A stretch of 64,000 nucleotides of DNA from Scylla paramamosain (GCF_035594125.1 NC_087173.1:11837986-11901985), one strand, 5' to 3'. Shown: positions 1 through 48,870, counted from the first letter of the stretch. Numbers and translations: made by a program. Notes: generated by a model not told the origin, from the letters alone.

Positions 1-1070
1 AGAGAAATAAGAGAATTTTTAGTGAGGATAACAGTGATTACAAAACAGGAAATGATGGTGAAAAGATAGTGAAATCATGGCGAGGATAGAAGAGAACAAT
101 AGAGAGACTAATGATGGAAATAAAGAAGAAGAATAGAAAAAATATATATATATGCATTTTTATCGTTGAATATGGGTATCCAAAAATAATGATAATGATA
201 GTCGTGATGATGATAATAATAATAGTAATAGTAATAATAATGATGACACTTCACCACCACCTCTACGGACATCAGCAATGGACACATCAATATTATGAAC
301 TTTGCGGTACAACATCCATGGCCTATTAATTAACTCTACTTTCCCACATAAACATTAGAAGTATAGTTCCCATTAAGTGTTTAAAGTTCATTTAGATTAC
401 GTAGTTTCCTTTAATTACTATCATTTTTATATAGGGTAGTTAATTAAAAAGTCGACGTTCTTCACAAAAAAGGCACACAAACAAGTCGACGTTTTGCTGA
501 TACTGAAAAGCTTATGAGCTAATGATGTATGAAGCCTGTATGTAAAACTTTTAATTTTCTCCTCTTCCCTTTCTCTTTATTTTCCTCCTCATCTCTTTTC
601 TCTCCTTCCCTCCCTGTTCCTCCTCGTAATTTGTTTTCCTTTCCTTCTCCGCTTTCCATTCCTCTCCTATTTCTTTTCCCTTACCTCCTCTTTCTCTTCT
701 CCCTCCTGTTCTTCTTCTCCATCTCGTCATCCGCTTTCTCCTCTTCCTCCTCCTTTTCTTTCTGTCTTCCTTCTCCTTCTTTGTTTCAACCCATAACTCC
801 CTTCCCTTTTCTCTCTCATTATTCTTCCTTATCTTCTTCCCTTTCCTTTTCATCTTCCCTTCTGGCCTTACATTCCTCCTCCTCCTCCTCCTCCTCCTCC
901 TCCTCCTCCTCCTCCTCCATCAGGCCAAATCCTCCCTGATCACACCTCATATTCATAAATTCCTGAGTCCTGACGCGGCAGTTTATCCCGAAATTAAACA
1001 TACCCGAGAGATGCACCCGAGAGAGGAGGCTGATGAAGTAGGCTCTCGTAGGCCCGGAGCTAAATTAACT
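1..1070. other. Upstream AT-rich and pyrimidine-rich DNA, no gene
   Basis: Short (TAA/GAT) runs, then a C/T-rich stretch at about 545-920 ending in a (TCC)n triplet tract at 874-917. Open frames here encode only Ser/Pro/Leu/Phe or Lys/Glu/Arg homopolymers and are composition artefacts. Confidence 0.6.
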
Positions 1071-1081
1071 ACACACACACA

Positions 1082-1158
<77 letters not shown>
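1071..1158. repeat. (AC)n microsatellite
   Basis: Nearly perfect AC dinucleotide array on the left flank of the truncated LINE, followed by a short A-run. Confidence 0.97.
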
Positions 1159-1170
<12 letters not shown>

Positions 1171-1171
<1 letters not shown>

Positions 1172-1802
1172 GTGGATTTGGGAGTAACAGCTACTGAAAA
1201 ATTGACTCCGGACAAACACATTGATAAAATTACTGAAGACGATGAATTTGTTAAAAGGATTAAAAATGGCATTCTCATATTTGGATGAAGGAATGATAAA
1301 AAAAATAAATAAAAATGTTGATTTACATGATTAAACCAAGAATGGAATATGTTGCAGTGGTGTGGTCTCCTCATACAAAGAGGAATATTGTAAAATTAGA
1401 AAGAGTACAAAAAGCAGTCACTAAGATGGTTCCGAAGTTGAGCAAGTCGACCTACGAAGAGAGATTAAAAATGTTGGAAATTCCTATCCTTGAAAACAGG
1501 AGCGAGAGAGAGGAGATTTAATAAACATCTATAGAATGATAAATGGTGTGGAAAATGTGGACAAAAATGTTTTACAAATTTAGACACACAGAGTACAAGG
1601 GGACACAGTAAGAAGCTGAAGAAAGTTAACTGTAGAAGAGACATCAAGAAATATAGTTTTCCTCACAGAAGTGTGAACAAATGGAATGAAATCAGTGAAG
1701 ACGTTGTTAATGCCGTGACTGTCCATGCTTTTAAGACCAAACTGGATAGATATAGAGACGGGAAACTATGAGATACTCCCCTCCCGTGAACCACAACTAG
1801 GT
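1171..1802 (+). mobile_element. 5'-truncated non-LTR retrotransposon (LINE), RT C-terminus plus 3' tail
   Basis: Degenerate frames read like the C-terminal third of a LINE ORF2: DLGVTATEKLTPDKHIDKI, then an intact 68-codon piece with PRMEYVAVVWSPH and KLERVQKAVTKMVP, then ETSRNIVFLTEV. Stops and frameshifts interrupt it. It ends in the tail CACAACTAGGTAAAC, which runs directly into (AC)n at 1803-1890. The truncated 5' side also abuts (AC)n (1071-1158). The same tail occurs inverted at 33.8 and 34.3 kb. Confidence 0.8.
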
Positions 1803-1808
1803 AAACAC

Positions 1809-1890
<82 letters not shown>
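1803..1890. repeat. (AC)n microsatellite continuing a LINE tail
   Basis: AC array that begins inside the LINE 3' tail motif (AACTAGGTAAACAC), with one early AC-to-GC interruption. Confidence 0.95.
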
Positions 1891-1893
<3 letters not shown>

Positions 1894-2003
1894 GGATACA
1901 AATATATTCAGAATTACTCGATTACATAAAAAGTAAATAAATATGCACTGGGAATGCACTGGAAAAATATTGATTGAAAGTTTAGAAATTTAATTATAAC
2001 GTG

Positions 2004-2040
<37 letters not shown>

Positions 2041-2123
2041 GCCACACCAGTACTACTATCTATCTGTTTATCTGTTAACATTACGGGAAGTGCTGTAAGA
2101 GCCTGTGTGATTAAACGGTTATG

Positions 2124-2125
<2 letters not shown>

Positions 2126-2184
<59 letters not shown>
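2126..2184. repeat. (GA)n microsatellite
   Basis: Perfect GA array. A (CTA)n run lies just upstream at about 2008-2040. The rest of 1.9-3.35 kb is AT-rich with no recognisable gene. Confidence 0.95.
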
Positions 2185-2190
<6 letters not shown>

Positions 2191-3349
2191 ATTTTCATAA
2201 GGCCAAAAAATCTACCGGACACTCTCAAGGACTGCATCAAGAGAGAGAGGGGGGGGAGGCATATTATAAAGCGTGTTGTTGGCATTTCAGTACAAAGCTA
2301 CAGTCCTGTCAGTAGCTTTTTTATTTACATACCTGCACGCTGAGGCAAATAGTACATTGTGTAAGTCTGTAGCTGCACTCTCCATGAATGGCTGGATTAA
2401 TGCATTAGGAGGCAGAGAATTCAGAGGGACAAAGTCATGAGTGTCCAGTGTAGTGGTCAAGGTCTGCCCCGAGATGAATGGCAACAGTAATTATTGCTGT
2501 ATTTCTCCCACAAGCATAGACTCATTATTATGTGGAAAATATGCAAACAGTTAACAATACTGAATACCAGATAATACAATAACAATGATAAAAAGAAAAA
2601 TTATATATCGCTATAAGCGTGCGAACTAGTAGTAATAATCGACACAATTAATTAATAGGTTTGTGTCCCTGATGGTTACATAACCAGTGACTTCTTTGCT
2701 TGAGTGACAGAAAACTTTTTTTTTTTTTTAAGTGATGGTGATAGTGTTGTCAGTGAATGAAACTACGTGCTTGTGTAGTGGCGGTGGTGGTGGTAGTGGT
2801 GAGGGTGAGGCTGGTGTTTTGTGCTTCTGATTAATGAGAGATAAATGCTGCGTGATGGATGTTCAGAGAGAGAGAGAGAGAGAGAGATGTAAGGATATTA
2901 ATGTAGTCATTTCAAATATCGAGATCCAAAGAATTCAATAATATGGTGCAGTTTTTGTTATACTCCGTTGATTGAAGATGAAATAAAAAAAAAGATGTGT
3001 TGACTTGCATTTTTAAATAAATGTAAATATAGCAGTGGTGGTGAGTTAGAATCAGTGCCCTGGCGTGGCCTTCACCGGGAAAGGAAAAAAATTTTAATTA
3101 CTCGACGCTGGTAAAGGATGTTGTTTATGTCTATATTGTTGTTGTTGTTGTTGGTGTTGTTGTTACTGGCATCAGTAATAGCTGTATCAGAGAAGGTGAG
3201 CGCACTGCCTCTGCCTCCCAGCGGCGTGGGGAGAGAGAGGTGACCTATTCGTGTGGGGACTAACCTAACCTAGCCTAACATAGCTGACCTAGAGCTGCCC
3301 CGCTGGCTGATACTGACCCACCTCAGCACGTTCCTGGCAACCCATCTGT

Positions 3350-3350
<1 letters not shown>

Positions 3351-3440
<90 letters not shown>
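3351..3440. repeat. (CT)n microsatellite
   Basis: Perfect CT array of about 90 bp in non-coding DNA. Confidence 0.97.
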
Positions 3441-3444
<4 letters not shown>

Positions 3445-3874
3445 CTTACGATGACAACAGTATGCAATGTTGCTATTTTTAATTGCATTTATTATTCTCA
3501 TCACATCTTAGCGGGAGAAAAACTTACTCTTTGGTCAGGTAGTGCATCCTTAGTGAAGGAGGTGGGTGGGGGAGGGAAGGAGGACGGATGAACTTCCCTC
3601 AAACCTGACTCGTTTATTCCCAAGGGGCAGTCACGCCTCATTCCTTCTTCCTAATTTACCTGAAGTAGGGGCGTGGACAAAGTTGTGCTTGGAGATGGAG
3701 AAGTGGAGGCGGAGAAAGTTTGAGTTTTGGGATGAAAAGGTTGACGTGGAGGCCTGCGAGGTGGAGGAGGTGGAGGAGCGGAGCTGGTATGCAGTGGTGA
3801 GGTCATAAAGTTACGACAGTTCCAATAAAATAGATTTACATAAAGTAACCACTTGGCCCTCGCTACCTGTCTGC

Positions 3875-4071
<197 letters not shown>

Positions 4072-4350
4072 ATGGCGACGCCAGGCGGACACTCCCTTCT
4101 CCTGCTCCCGTCCTGACATTGATACAGAGAGGACGGGTGAATGAGTTGCCTGCCTCTCCATCTCTCGCCCCCGCTGGCACCATTCCGTTTTCTCTCTCCC
4201 TCCGCCGCCACTAACATTACTTTCCAGACACACCCTTACCCTTAAAACTCCCCCTGAACCCCACAACCCTAACACCACCTCCCAAACACGTCCCTCACTG
4301 GTAACACTTCTCCCTGAATCCCACAAACCTAACCACACCTACGAGTAACT

Positions 4351-4427
4351 TACCCTAACCTAACCTAACCTAACCTAACCTACGAGTAACTTACCCTAAC
4401 CTAACCTAACCTAACCTAACCTAACTT
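4351..4427. repeat. Interstitial telomere-type (CCTAA)n / (TTAGG)n block
   Basis: Two runs of the pentamer CCTAA (minus strand TTAGG), separated by a repeated spacer TACGAGTAACTTACC. TTAGG is the canonical arthropod telomere unit. The block is internal and only about 12 units long, so it is an interstitial array. Confidence 0.85.
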
Positions 4428-4659
4428 GCAAGCCTTCAAACATTCCCTTTTCTTCCCTTCTCGTCATCCATCCCAGTTTCCCCTCTTCTTACTTTTCCCC
4501 TCTTTCTCTCCGCCATCTTTCCCTCCCCTCTCTTGTTTCGCACCACGGTTTCCTCTCAATCTTCCCTCACACCCCTCTTTTTACCCTTCCTTTCTCTCCA
4601 TTTCTCTTCCCTTCATTATTCCTCCTCTCTTTCATTCATCCCCTTCATCTTACCCTCCC

Positions 4660-4664
<5 letters not shown>

Positions 4665-4741
<77 letters not shown>
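4665..4741. repeat. (CT)n microsatellite within a pyrimidine-rich kilobase
   Basis: CT array inside about 600 bp (4430-5030) that is almost entirely C/T on the + strand, followed by a purine-rich stretch (5047-5400) with (GA)n at 5047-5094. Confidence 0.95.
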
Positions 4742-4745
<4 letters not shown>

Positions 4746-5045
4746 ACTCCCAAAACCTCTCCATCCATTCCTCTCTCCATTCTCGTCTCCCCTTTCCCTC
4801 CCTTCCCTCCCTCCGTTCCCTCCCTACAAGCTCATTCCAGATCCCTCTCCCCCCACTCTCCCTCTTTCCCTCTCTCTCCTCCACCCAATAATTCATCCCC
4901 CCAATAATTCCCCTCTCCCAGCCACTCCCAGTCCCCACCCAGTCTCTCCTTTTCCCTTCCTTTCACTCTCTTTCCCTCCCTCCCTCCCTCCCTCCCTCCC
5001 TCCAGCTCCGTCCTCCCCTTCCCAGCTTCCAGGACAGTGACCGGA

Positions 5046-5102
<57 letters not shown>

Positions 5103-5423
5103 AGGAAACAAGTGTTAAAAATGAAGGAAGAAAAAAGGGAGTGGCGATAGAATGAGAAAGAAGGAAGGAGGAGGAGGAGGAAGAAGAATATTAAGGGAGA
5201 AGGGAAAAAATGGGAGTCGTGTTAGAATGAGGGAGAAGGAAATTATGAAAGGAGAAAGAGGAAGAAGAAAATTAAGGGGGAAGGAAAGAAATGAGAGTAA
5301 CGTTAGAATGAAGGAAATGAAGGAAGAGGGAATGCAGGCGTTTAGTTTCCTTAGTTTATTTCACACGGAAGGGAAATTACGAAGCGGAAAGGTGTGTTAA
5401 TGAAGTATTCAGGTGTGCGCGCG

Positions 5424-5426
<3 letters not shown>

Positions 5427-5489
<63 letters not shown>

Positions 5490-5600
5490 TGGTTAGAGGT
5501 CGATTACCCTGGCGCAGAGAGGGTCGCCACGAACACACACACACACACACATTACTAAAACGATCATGCACGCTTATTTTCCATTGTTGTTGTGCACATG

Positions 5601-5658
<58 letters not shown>
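5427..5658. repeat. (GA)n and (AC)n arrays just upstream of myosin exon 1
   Basis: GA array at 5427-5487, a short AC run at 5533-5550 and an AC array at 5604-5658, about 30 bp from the myosin exon 1 acceptor. Confidence 0.93.
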
Positions 5659-5662
<4 letters not shown>

Positions 5663-5690
5663 ATGGCAATGTGTACTTTCCTTAGCCCAG

Positions 5691-42247
<36,557 letters not shown>

Positions 42248-42362
42248 GGCAGTGAGTGGCTGAGTGGCTCTCAAAGCAAAAGAAATGTGATCTGATATCA
42301 ATTGTGCTGTGTTATATTTTGTATTTTATTTTCTGATTAGCTCTTAGGAAAATTTTAATAAA
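42248..42362 (+). other. Myo10A: Proximal 3' UTR with AATAAA poly(A) signal
   Basis: The first canonical AATAAA after the myosin stop is at 42357-42362, about 110 nt downstream, followed by a T-rich stretch. Other AATAAA motifs occur further down (for example near 44396), so longer alternative 3' UTRs cannot be excluded. Confidence 0.55.
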
Positions 42363-43775
42363 TTTTTCAATTCTTCAGGGAAGAGAAGGAAGGCAAGTGT
42401 CAGGGTAAAATCATATTGTTGAAAAATCATTTGGAATGTGACAGTGCAGTATTTGACAGGTTTTGCATTTATCTACCTTGCTACGTATGTATAATAATGT
42501 TCAGTATACTCTGCACTGGACTGTAATTACCTCCAGGAGTATAAATTATATTTATCAGTAGATGCAGAGCGCAAATGTTCTTTAGATATCCTACATGATA
42601 TGCTTATTTTTCTGTAATAAGTCAGCTTTTCATTTCAATCATGTTACCCAGAATCTATTATAGGTGTTTATTGAGAGGTTCATCACTATAGTCTCCCCAT
42701 AGAATAAGAGTCAGAGTGAGTCTGTAAGTGTTTAGCAGGGTGACCCATGGCCACCTCCTGGGGCTCTGGTGTGCCGCCACTACTGCTGCTGCTGCTGCTG
42801 CTGCTGCTAGAAGCTGGCGGTGCTTGGCTCCTCACTTTCGCTCACTCACTTGCTCAAGAGCTTAACATGCAGGCTGGGGCTTGCCTTTGTTCTCCAAAGG
42901 CAATGGCTGAAGTCCCCTGTTAAAAGTGTTGTGCCAAGAATTTGGCTCTAATTATTTCTGTGTTAACATTTTTTATTAGAAAGCAAGTGCTTTTAAGGAT
43001 GAGTGTAAACCATGATGACAGAATCTCTACATAACTTTAGTTAAGTTGATAATGAGTGCTTTTTTATAACAGTATTTCTTATGTAATATTGATTAATGTT
43101 CACAGATTTTTTTATTTTAAAATTGCTTCTCAGTTATTCATAAATTCCATCAAAACACTGCCTTCAACCTCATGATATGTTTACGGCATACTTAGTTGAT
43201 GCACATTTAGTTTTGTATGTATTTTTAACCAACAGTTTCAGACCTAATTTTTAAAACATTCTTCTGGTGCTAACTATTTGTTGACTGTTCTTAATGTGTG
43301 ATGCAAAAATGGGTATCTAAGTTTGGAGAGTTTGCATGTCTTAAAAAGTTTCTGCAGGCACTTATAGCTAAACCTACAGTAGTCTGGAGTAGAGAAGCAT
43401 TTGTACTGATATTTATAACTTCATAAAGACTTAATGTAAATGAAATCAATGACCATCACCATCATTATGGATAGTCAGAAAAAAAAAAAAAAAGTGATCC
43501 TCCTCCTAGTGGTGGTGGTGGTGGAGCCTGTAGCCAGCAGGAACCTATCACAAGCTCTGCTGCTGAGGGTGTATGTAGCAGCAGGTGCTGATCTAATCAA
43601 TATGTACAGGTAAAAATGAGGGGAAAGACAGATACAATCACCATCTTGTTTATGCTAGTCGTCATGTACTTCCTCCTTCTGTTAAGGACATTACTAGTTT
43701 AAGTGATGAGAATTATTCTTTTTTTTCTTTTTTCTCCTCTCTCCTTTTCCTCTCCTTAAAAAAATGTTTGGAAAG

Positions 43776-43779
<4 letters not shown>
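42363..43779. other. Downstream or distal 3' UTR DNA
   Basis: AT-rich sequence with a short (CTG)n run (about 42780-42810) and a short (GGT)n run near 43510. No coding signal. It could be distal 3' UTR if a later poly(A) site is used. Confidence 0.5.

Positions 43780-43848
<69 letters not shown>
43780..43848. repeat. (GT)n microsatellite
   Basis: About 70 bp GT array downstream of the myosin gene. Confidence 0.96.
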
Positions 43849-43852
<4 letters not shown>

Positions 43853-44404
43853 ATCATACTTAGACTTTATTTTTTTTGTGTGTGTATGTGTGTGTGATGC
43901 TAATGATCAAAGATTTTATGTGTTTCTTCTCACCACGTACTAGTGTGTATATAATGTAAAAAGTGACAAAAGGATTATTAATTATAAAAATGGATTGTAG
44001 ACTAGGTTTGCCTTTAACTAAAAAGTATTACAGGACAGGAATCATGTCCAACATGTTATTATGTAATTATAGATATATTTTTTGCTTTGTTAGTTTTTAT
44101 TCTCACAAACAAATACAAATGAACGCAATCAACAGTTGTATTCAGGGGCTACAGTGACTTGTTTGCTTTGTACATTATTGTAGCAACTATTTTGGAAACT
44201 GGACTAATGAATGTGGGATCATGCTTGGTCTAGATTTTTTTATTTTTATTACAGTTCTTTCAGTCCCACTCTCTATACATGCATGCTGATGTATTAAATG
44301 CTCAACTCTTAACTAAATTAGGGTTAAGACACAAACGTTTTGAAAATGTGATATTTGAGCATTAATGGTTTTTCTCTTATTCTTTTTTTTTTAATCAATA
44401 AAAA

Positions 44405-44835
44405 TAAGCAGTCAGAAAGAAAAAGACAGTTAACTGAGAGTGAAAGTGAAATCATCTTTAAAGATTACTACTGTTTTTCCTTTTCTTTATCTTTCTTTAT
44501 ATGTAAAATTGAATTATCAGAAAACTGAAAAAAATATCTGCTGTTCATTTTTAAAAAGTATAGACAGTCAATTGAGTGAAAATGTGAAAATACTTCAACA
44601 TTATTTGTTTTTATCTTTATCTTATTCTTTTCTTTTATAATTTTAAAGTAACTTGTCAGAAAGTAAAAACTACTCTGCATGTTTAAGAAGTAAAGACAGT
44701 TGACTGAGAGTGAAAATGAGAGAATTAATGTGTGTTTTTTTCCTTTCTTTCCAACATGCAAAAGAAAAGCAAAAAAAAAAAAAAAAATGTTGTAAATGTT
44801 TGAGAAGCCAAGACAGTCAGTTGAGAGTTTCCTTC
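44405..44835 (+). repeat. Degenerate tandem repeat, about 115-140 bp unit
   Basis: The motif AAGACAGTTNACTGAGAGTGA recurs with GACAGT at 44425, 44563, 44695 and 44812 (spacings 138, 132 and 117 bp). Each copy is followed by a T-rich segment and a Gln/Lys-like CAGAAA. Four diverged units. Confidence 0.75.
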
Positions 44836-45217
44836 ACGTGACCTGCCTGTGTAGACTAACCAATTTGTGTCTCTTCTTGAGTGGTTGGTGGTGACCCTGT
44901 GTGTGCTGGCCCTGTCTCGTGTCTGTCCTCACCATGTGGTCTCTGTAGTAGCACAAAAGAAAGGAGCCAGTGGCTCATTTTAAGCTATACATATTCCAGA
45001 TGAAGGTACCATTGTAAGATTCGGTATTATTTATGTGCATACCACCAAATATAAAAGAAGATCAGTTTGTGTTTATATAAAAAAATTGTGATACCTCAGC
45101 ATATTAAGAAACATGTGTGCTGTTTGAAGCACAAAGATGCATTATAGATATTAACAGTATTTGATTCTCATGCCTTTTGTACTTAACATTTTTACCAAAG
45201 ACTCACCAGGTATGTAA

Positions 45218-45218
<1 letters not shown>

Positions 45219-45279
<61 letters not shown>

Positions 45280-45300
45280 GCGTGTATGTGTGTGTGTTTG

Positions 45301-45371
<71 letters not shown>
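45219..45371. repeat. Compound (GT)n microsatellite
   Basis: Two GT arrays separated by GTGCGTGTGCGTGTATG-type interruptions. Confidence 0.95.
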
Positions 45372-45374
<3 letters not shown>

Positions 45375-45454
45375 GCCTGCCACAAACATGTTGATCTCCC
45401 CTGTGCTTCTCCATGACACGGTTGTGGTCTCTTCCTTGGCTCACTCAGCTTGAC

Positions 45455-45840
45455 AGCGATGGAAGAAAATGAGGAGTTGCTATTTTATGATTTATGTTCC
45501 ATAAAGAAAATATGTAACAGTATTTTATTTATGGTGGTGGCAGAAGCAAAAGAGGAGTTGCTATTGTATTTGTTCCATAAAGAAAGTGTGAACCAAATTT
45601 TTATTTATGGTGACAAGAAAATTAGTTACTATTTATGTTCCTTGAAGAAAATGTGAATGTACCAGTATCTCTTATTTATGATGGTGACAGAAGAAAATTA
45701 GGAGTCATGATTATATTGTGTTTCATAAAGAAAAGTGCACCAGTATCCAATAGTCAGCTTTATACAATTTTGTGATGGTAACAAAAGAAATGAGGAGTCA
45801 CTGTTATATTTATGACAAAGAAAACATGTACTAGTATTGA
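45455..45840 (+). repeat. About 80 bp degenerate minisatellite
   Basis: About five imperfect units, each with GAAAATGAGGAGTTGCTATT, TTTATGTTCCATAAAGAAAA and CCAGTATTTTATTTATGGTG blocks. One frame is open for 68 codons over the first units, but the unit is not a multiple of three throughout and later units contain stops. Confidence 0.8.
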
Positions 45841-46422
45841 AGGTTTTTTTCTTTTTCTTTTTTTTTATTTCAGGTGTATACTTGGAGGAGATGCAATAAG
45901 AGATGTCGTAATATAACAAGGGTAATGAAGACAATGTAGAGAAGTGGTCAAAGGAGCTGCTTGACCAATTATGTTAACTCTTATTCCTTCATTGCAAATT
46001 GTGTTCAAACCTATTGACTCCTTCATATTCTTCCAGTGGTGAAGTAAAAGTTTCTTCCCTGTGGGTCTTGAAAGTTTTGTACAATCCATACAATTACAAC
46101 TTTATTTCTGACTATGTGAAATGCATACTTTTTTTTTTTTATGAGTTGTTTTGTAGTCTGATGTGTTTGAGAATTCTTCCAGTTAGGGTGAAAGCAAGGC
46201 ACGGTGGATTGGACAAATGTGCTGCAAAAAAGTATTGTTCATTTCTGATGTTGGTGTGAGACTTTTAATTAGCTTTTATAAATATTGTCAGTGATATGTC
46301 AAATGTTATTTCTACACAAATATATAACAATGATGCTCTGTAATTGTCTGTCAAATGGAACCTTTTAGGGCAGTGGTTGGATGAATGAAGTTAACTTGAG
46401 TAGGTATTGAGAAATGGAACAG

Positions 46423-46429
<7 letters not shown>

Positions 46430-46473
<44 letters not shown>
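46430..46473. repeat. (CT)n microsatellite
   Basis: Short CT array. The flanking 45.9-47.3 kb is AT-rich intergenic DNA with an (AAAT)n run near 46965-47003. Confidence 0.93.
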
Positions 46474-46477
<4 letters not shown>

Positions 46478-46961
46478 GTGAAGTAAGTTAATTCATCATA
46501 ACACTTGTGACCAGCTGTACATGTCCAAATACAGTGGTATGTTCTTTTCTCCTACCAAACCTTCACATTATTCACCAAACATAAACTGTCTTAGTACCGC
46601 ATGATTATGAAATTCACAGGAAGTAGGATCAGATATACTTGTTAATTAGGAAGGACATACATACTGAGAATCAAGAAGCTAATTAATCCTTACATCATGC
46701 TATTTATTTATTTTTATTTATTTTTTCCAATTTAAGTTTTGCAGACGTTAATCCACTTTCTTTAATCTTAATGTTTTGAAAAACAAGCAATATATGCATT
46801 GGTCCCTTTATCAGTAGTTCGGAAATAGCCATTTATCACAGAAGTTGTTTTGTGATTCGTGTCAACAAGAAAGAAATTAACAAAAATCGAGGAAAGCTTT
46901 GATATACCTGTAGCTCACAATATACTAGTAAAGTTTCACTTATCAGTACCTCGTGATAGGA

Positions 46962-47003
<42 letters not shown>

Positions 47004-47302
47004 AATAGAAATAAAAAGATCGGTTTCTCTTGTTCTCTGTAAATGTCATAATACTAGAAAAGAACAGCAAACAACAGCAAACAACAGCAAGAAGAAATGA
47101 ACAAGATTGAATAATTTGATTTTATTCAAGCGCCACACGCATTGGAGTGATAAATGTGAGTTTTTCTGTTATCAGCAAGATATGTACTAAGGATTCAAAA
47201 TGGTGGTTTTACTTTTTTACTAAGAAATAAAAGATCATATTAAATCATAATCATAAATGACGGTATACTCGGGAATTTAAAATCGTAATTTGAAATTAGG
47301 AT

Positions 47303-47399
47303 TGCGCATGCGTCACTCCCGCGAGAACATGGTGCCTCGATCCAAGGAGGAGGAAGCTTGTGAAGTGGCGCGCAAGGAAGATAGTGGTGCATCAGGCAG
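47303..47399 (+). promoter_or_regulatory. NRF-1-like promoter motif followed by a possible first coding exon
   Basis: A GC island in AT-rich DNA contains TGCGCATGCGTC at 47303-47314, close to the palindromic NRF-1 consensus of animal housekeeping promoters. An ATG at 47329 opens a 23-codon highly charged frame (MVPRSKEEEACEVARKEDSG...) that ends at AG|GTTGGT (47399/47400), a possible donor. A LINE starts about 25 bp later. It may be the orphaned first exon of one of the gene fragments further right; I do not recognise the peptide. Confidence 0.35.
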
Positions 47400-47424
47400 G
47401 TTGGTTGTGATGATTTCATTACGT

Positions 47425-47880
47425 GACATATAGAGAAAGCTTATGATAGAGTGAACAGAGAAATGTTAGGTAGAGTCTTAGAAAAGATTGGATTGAGTGC
47501 AAAGATAGTTAACATAGTGCAAAGTATGTATGTGGACACAAGAGCTAGATACAGGCTAGGAGACATAGAAACAGACTGGGTGAAGAGTGAGAGAGGAGTT
47601 AGGCAGGGCTGTATATTGTCACCAACCCTTTTTAGCCTGTATACAGAGGAGCTAGCAGCCAGGATGAGAAGAATGAATGTAGGGGTAAGTGTGGGGAATG
47701 ATAAAGTATGTGTGCTCCTTTATGCAGATGATGTAGTTGTTATGAGTGAATCGGCAGATGAGCTTCAAAGTTTGTTGGATGTAGTGGATGGCTATGGTAA
47801 AGACTTTGGAGTAAGGTTTAGCAGTGAGAAAAGCAAAGTAATGATTGTGAATAGATCAGAGGATGAAAACACCCCGTGTT
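47425..47880 (+). mobile_element. LINE reverse-transcriptase fragment
   Basis: One open frame of about 150 codons covering the RT palm: IEKAYDRVNREML, ERGVRQGCILSPTLFSLYTEEL, the catalytic LLYADDVVVM, then FGVRFSSEKSKVMIVN. Truncated at both ends, with no endonuclease or tail. Its RT sequence differs from the intron 36 LINE, so it is another family. Confidence 0.88.
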
Positions 47881-47894
47881 TATTGTTCTCTTCC

Positions 47895-48116
47895 TGAAAT
47901 AATACCATACATTCTTCTCAGTCACCTACTAAACTTACTTGGCGGTGTGGGAACCTCGGTACAGGCCAAAATAATACCATGCATTCTTCTCAGTCACCTA
48001 CTAAACTTACTTGGCAGTGTGGGAACCTCGGTACAGGCCAAAATGCCAAGTGAACACCTAACCTAACCTAATCTAACTTAACCTAACCTAACTTAATCAA
48101 GACATGACAACTTAAC

Positions 48117-48172
<56 letters not shown>

Positions 48173-48228
48173 ACCTTACCTAATCTAACTTAACCTAACC
48201 TAACTTAATCAAGACATGACAACTTAAC

Positions 48229-48301
<73 letters not shown>
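47895..48301. repeat. Nested tandem repeats with TTAGG-like and (GA)n units
   Basis: A 72 bp unit containing ATACCATACATTCTTCTCAG is present twice (from about 47897 and 47969). Then a unit of about 115 bp made of CTAACCTAA-type pentamers, CAAGACATGACAACTTAACC and a (GA)n run is present twice (about 48060-48170 and 48171-48301). Confidence 0.85.
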
Positions 48302-48305
<4 letters not shown>

Positions 48306-48734
48306 CACTGTTATCATTATTTTCATTATTACACACAATTTAAAGCTTGACCTGGCCCCCCTTCCTTCACCAGGCCACCCCCCCTTACACTCTCTCTTTT
48401 CAGGTGACCTAATGTGACCTAGCCTTGACACCTGCACCTCCACATGTCAGCTGGGCACTTGTACACTCCACAATTCTAGGTGAAGACACTGTTGGATCAC
48501 TGTTGGGTCACTGTGGGTCAATGTGGGATTACTGTGGGTCACTGTTGGGTCGTAGGTCACTTGTCCTTCATGCTTAAAAGGTGTCTTGTTTATGTTTGTG
48601 TCAGGTCGCAGTGTGGTGGCCCTGTGACCCTTGTACTAGAGGTCATGGTGATTGGTTGGGGTCATCAGTTTTTATGTGGTTGTTGTTGTTGTTGTTGTTG
48701 TTATTTTCTTATTTTTTTTATCATATTTATTTAC

Positions 48735-48777
<43 letters not shown>

Positions 48778-48805
48778 TGTACTGTGCTTGGAATGTAATG
48801 AACCA

Positions 48806-48870
<65 letters not shown>

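Noticed and set aside
529..939. 136-codon Ser/Phe/Pro-rich open frame
   Set aside because: It is the translation of a pyrimidine-rich tract ending in (TCC)n; no domain and no splice or conservation signal.
3566..3808. 80-codon charged + strand frame
   Set aside because: No family resemblance, no splice context and strongly biased purine composition; probably chance.
45177..45453. Cys/Val or His/Thr repeat proteins over (GT)n
   Set aside because: Artefact of a GT/AC array.
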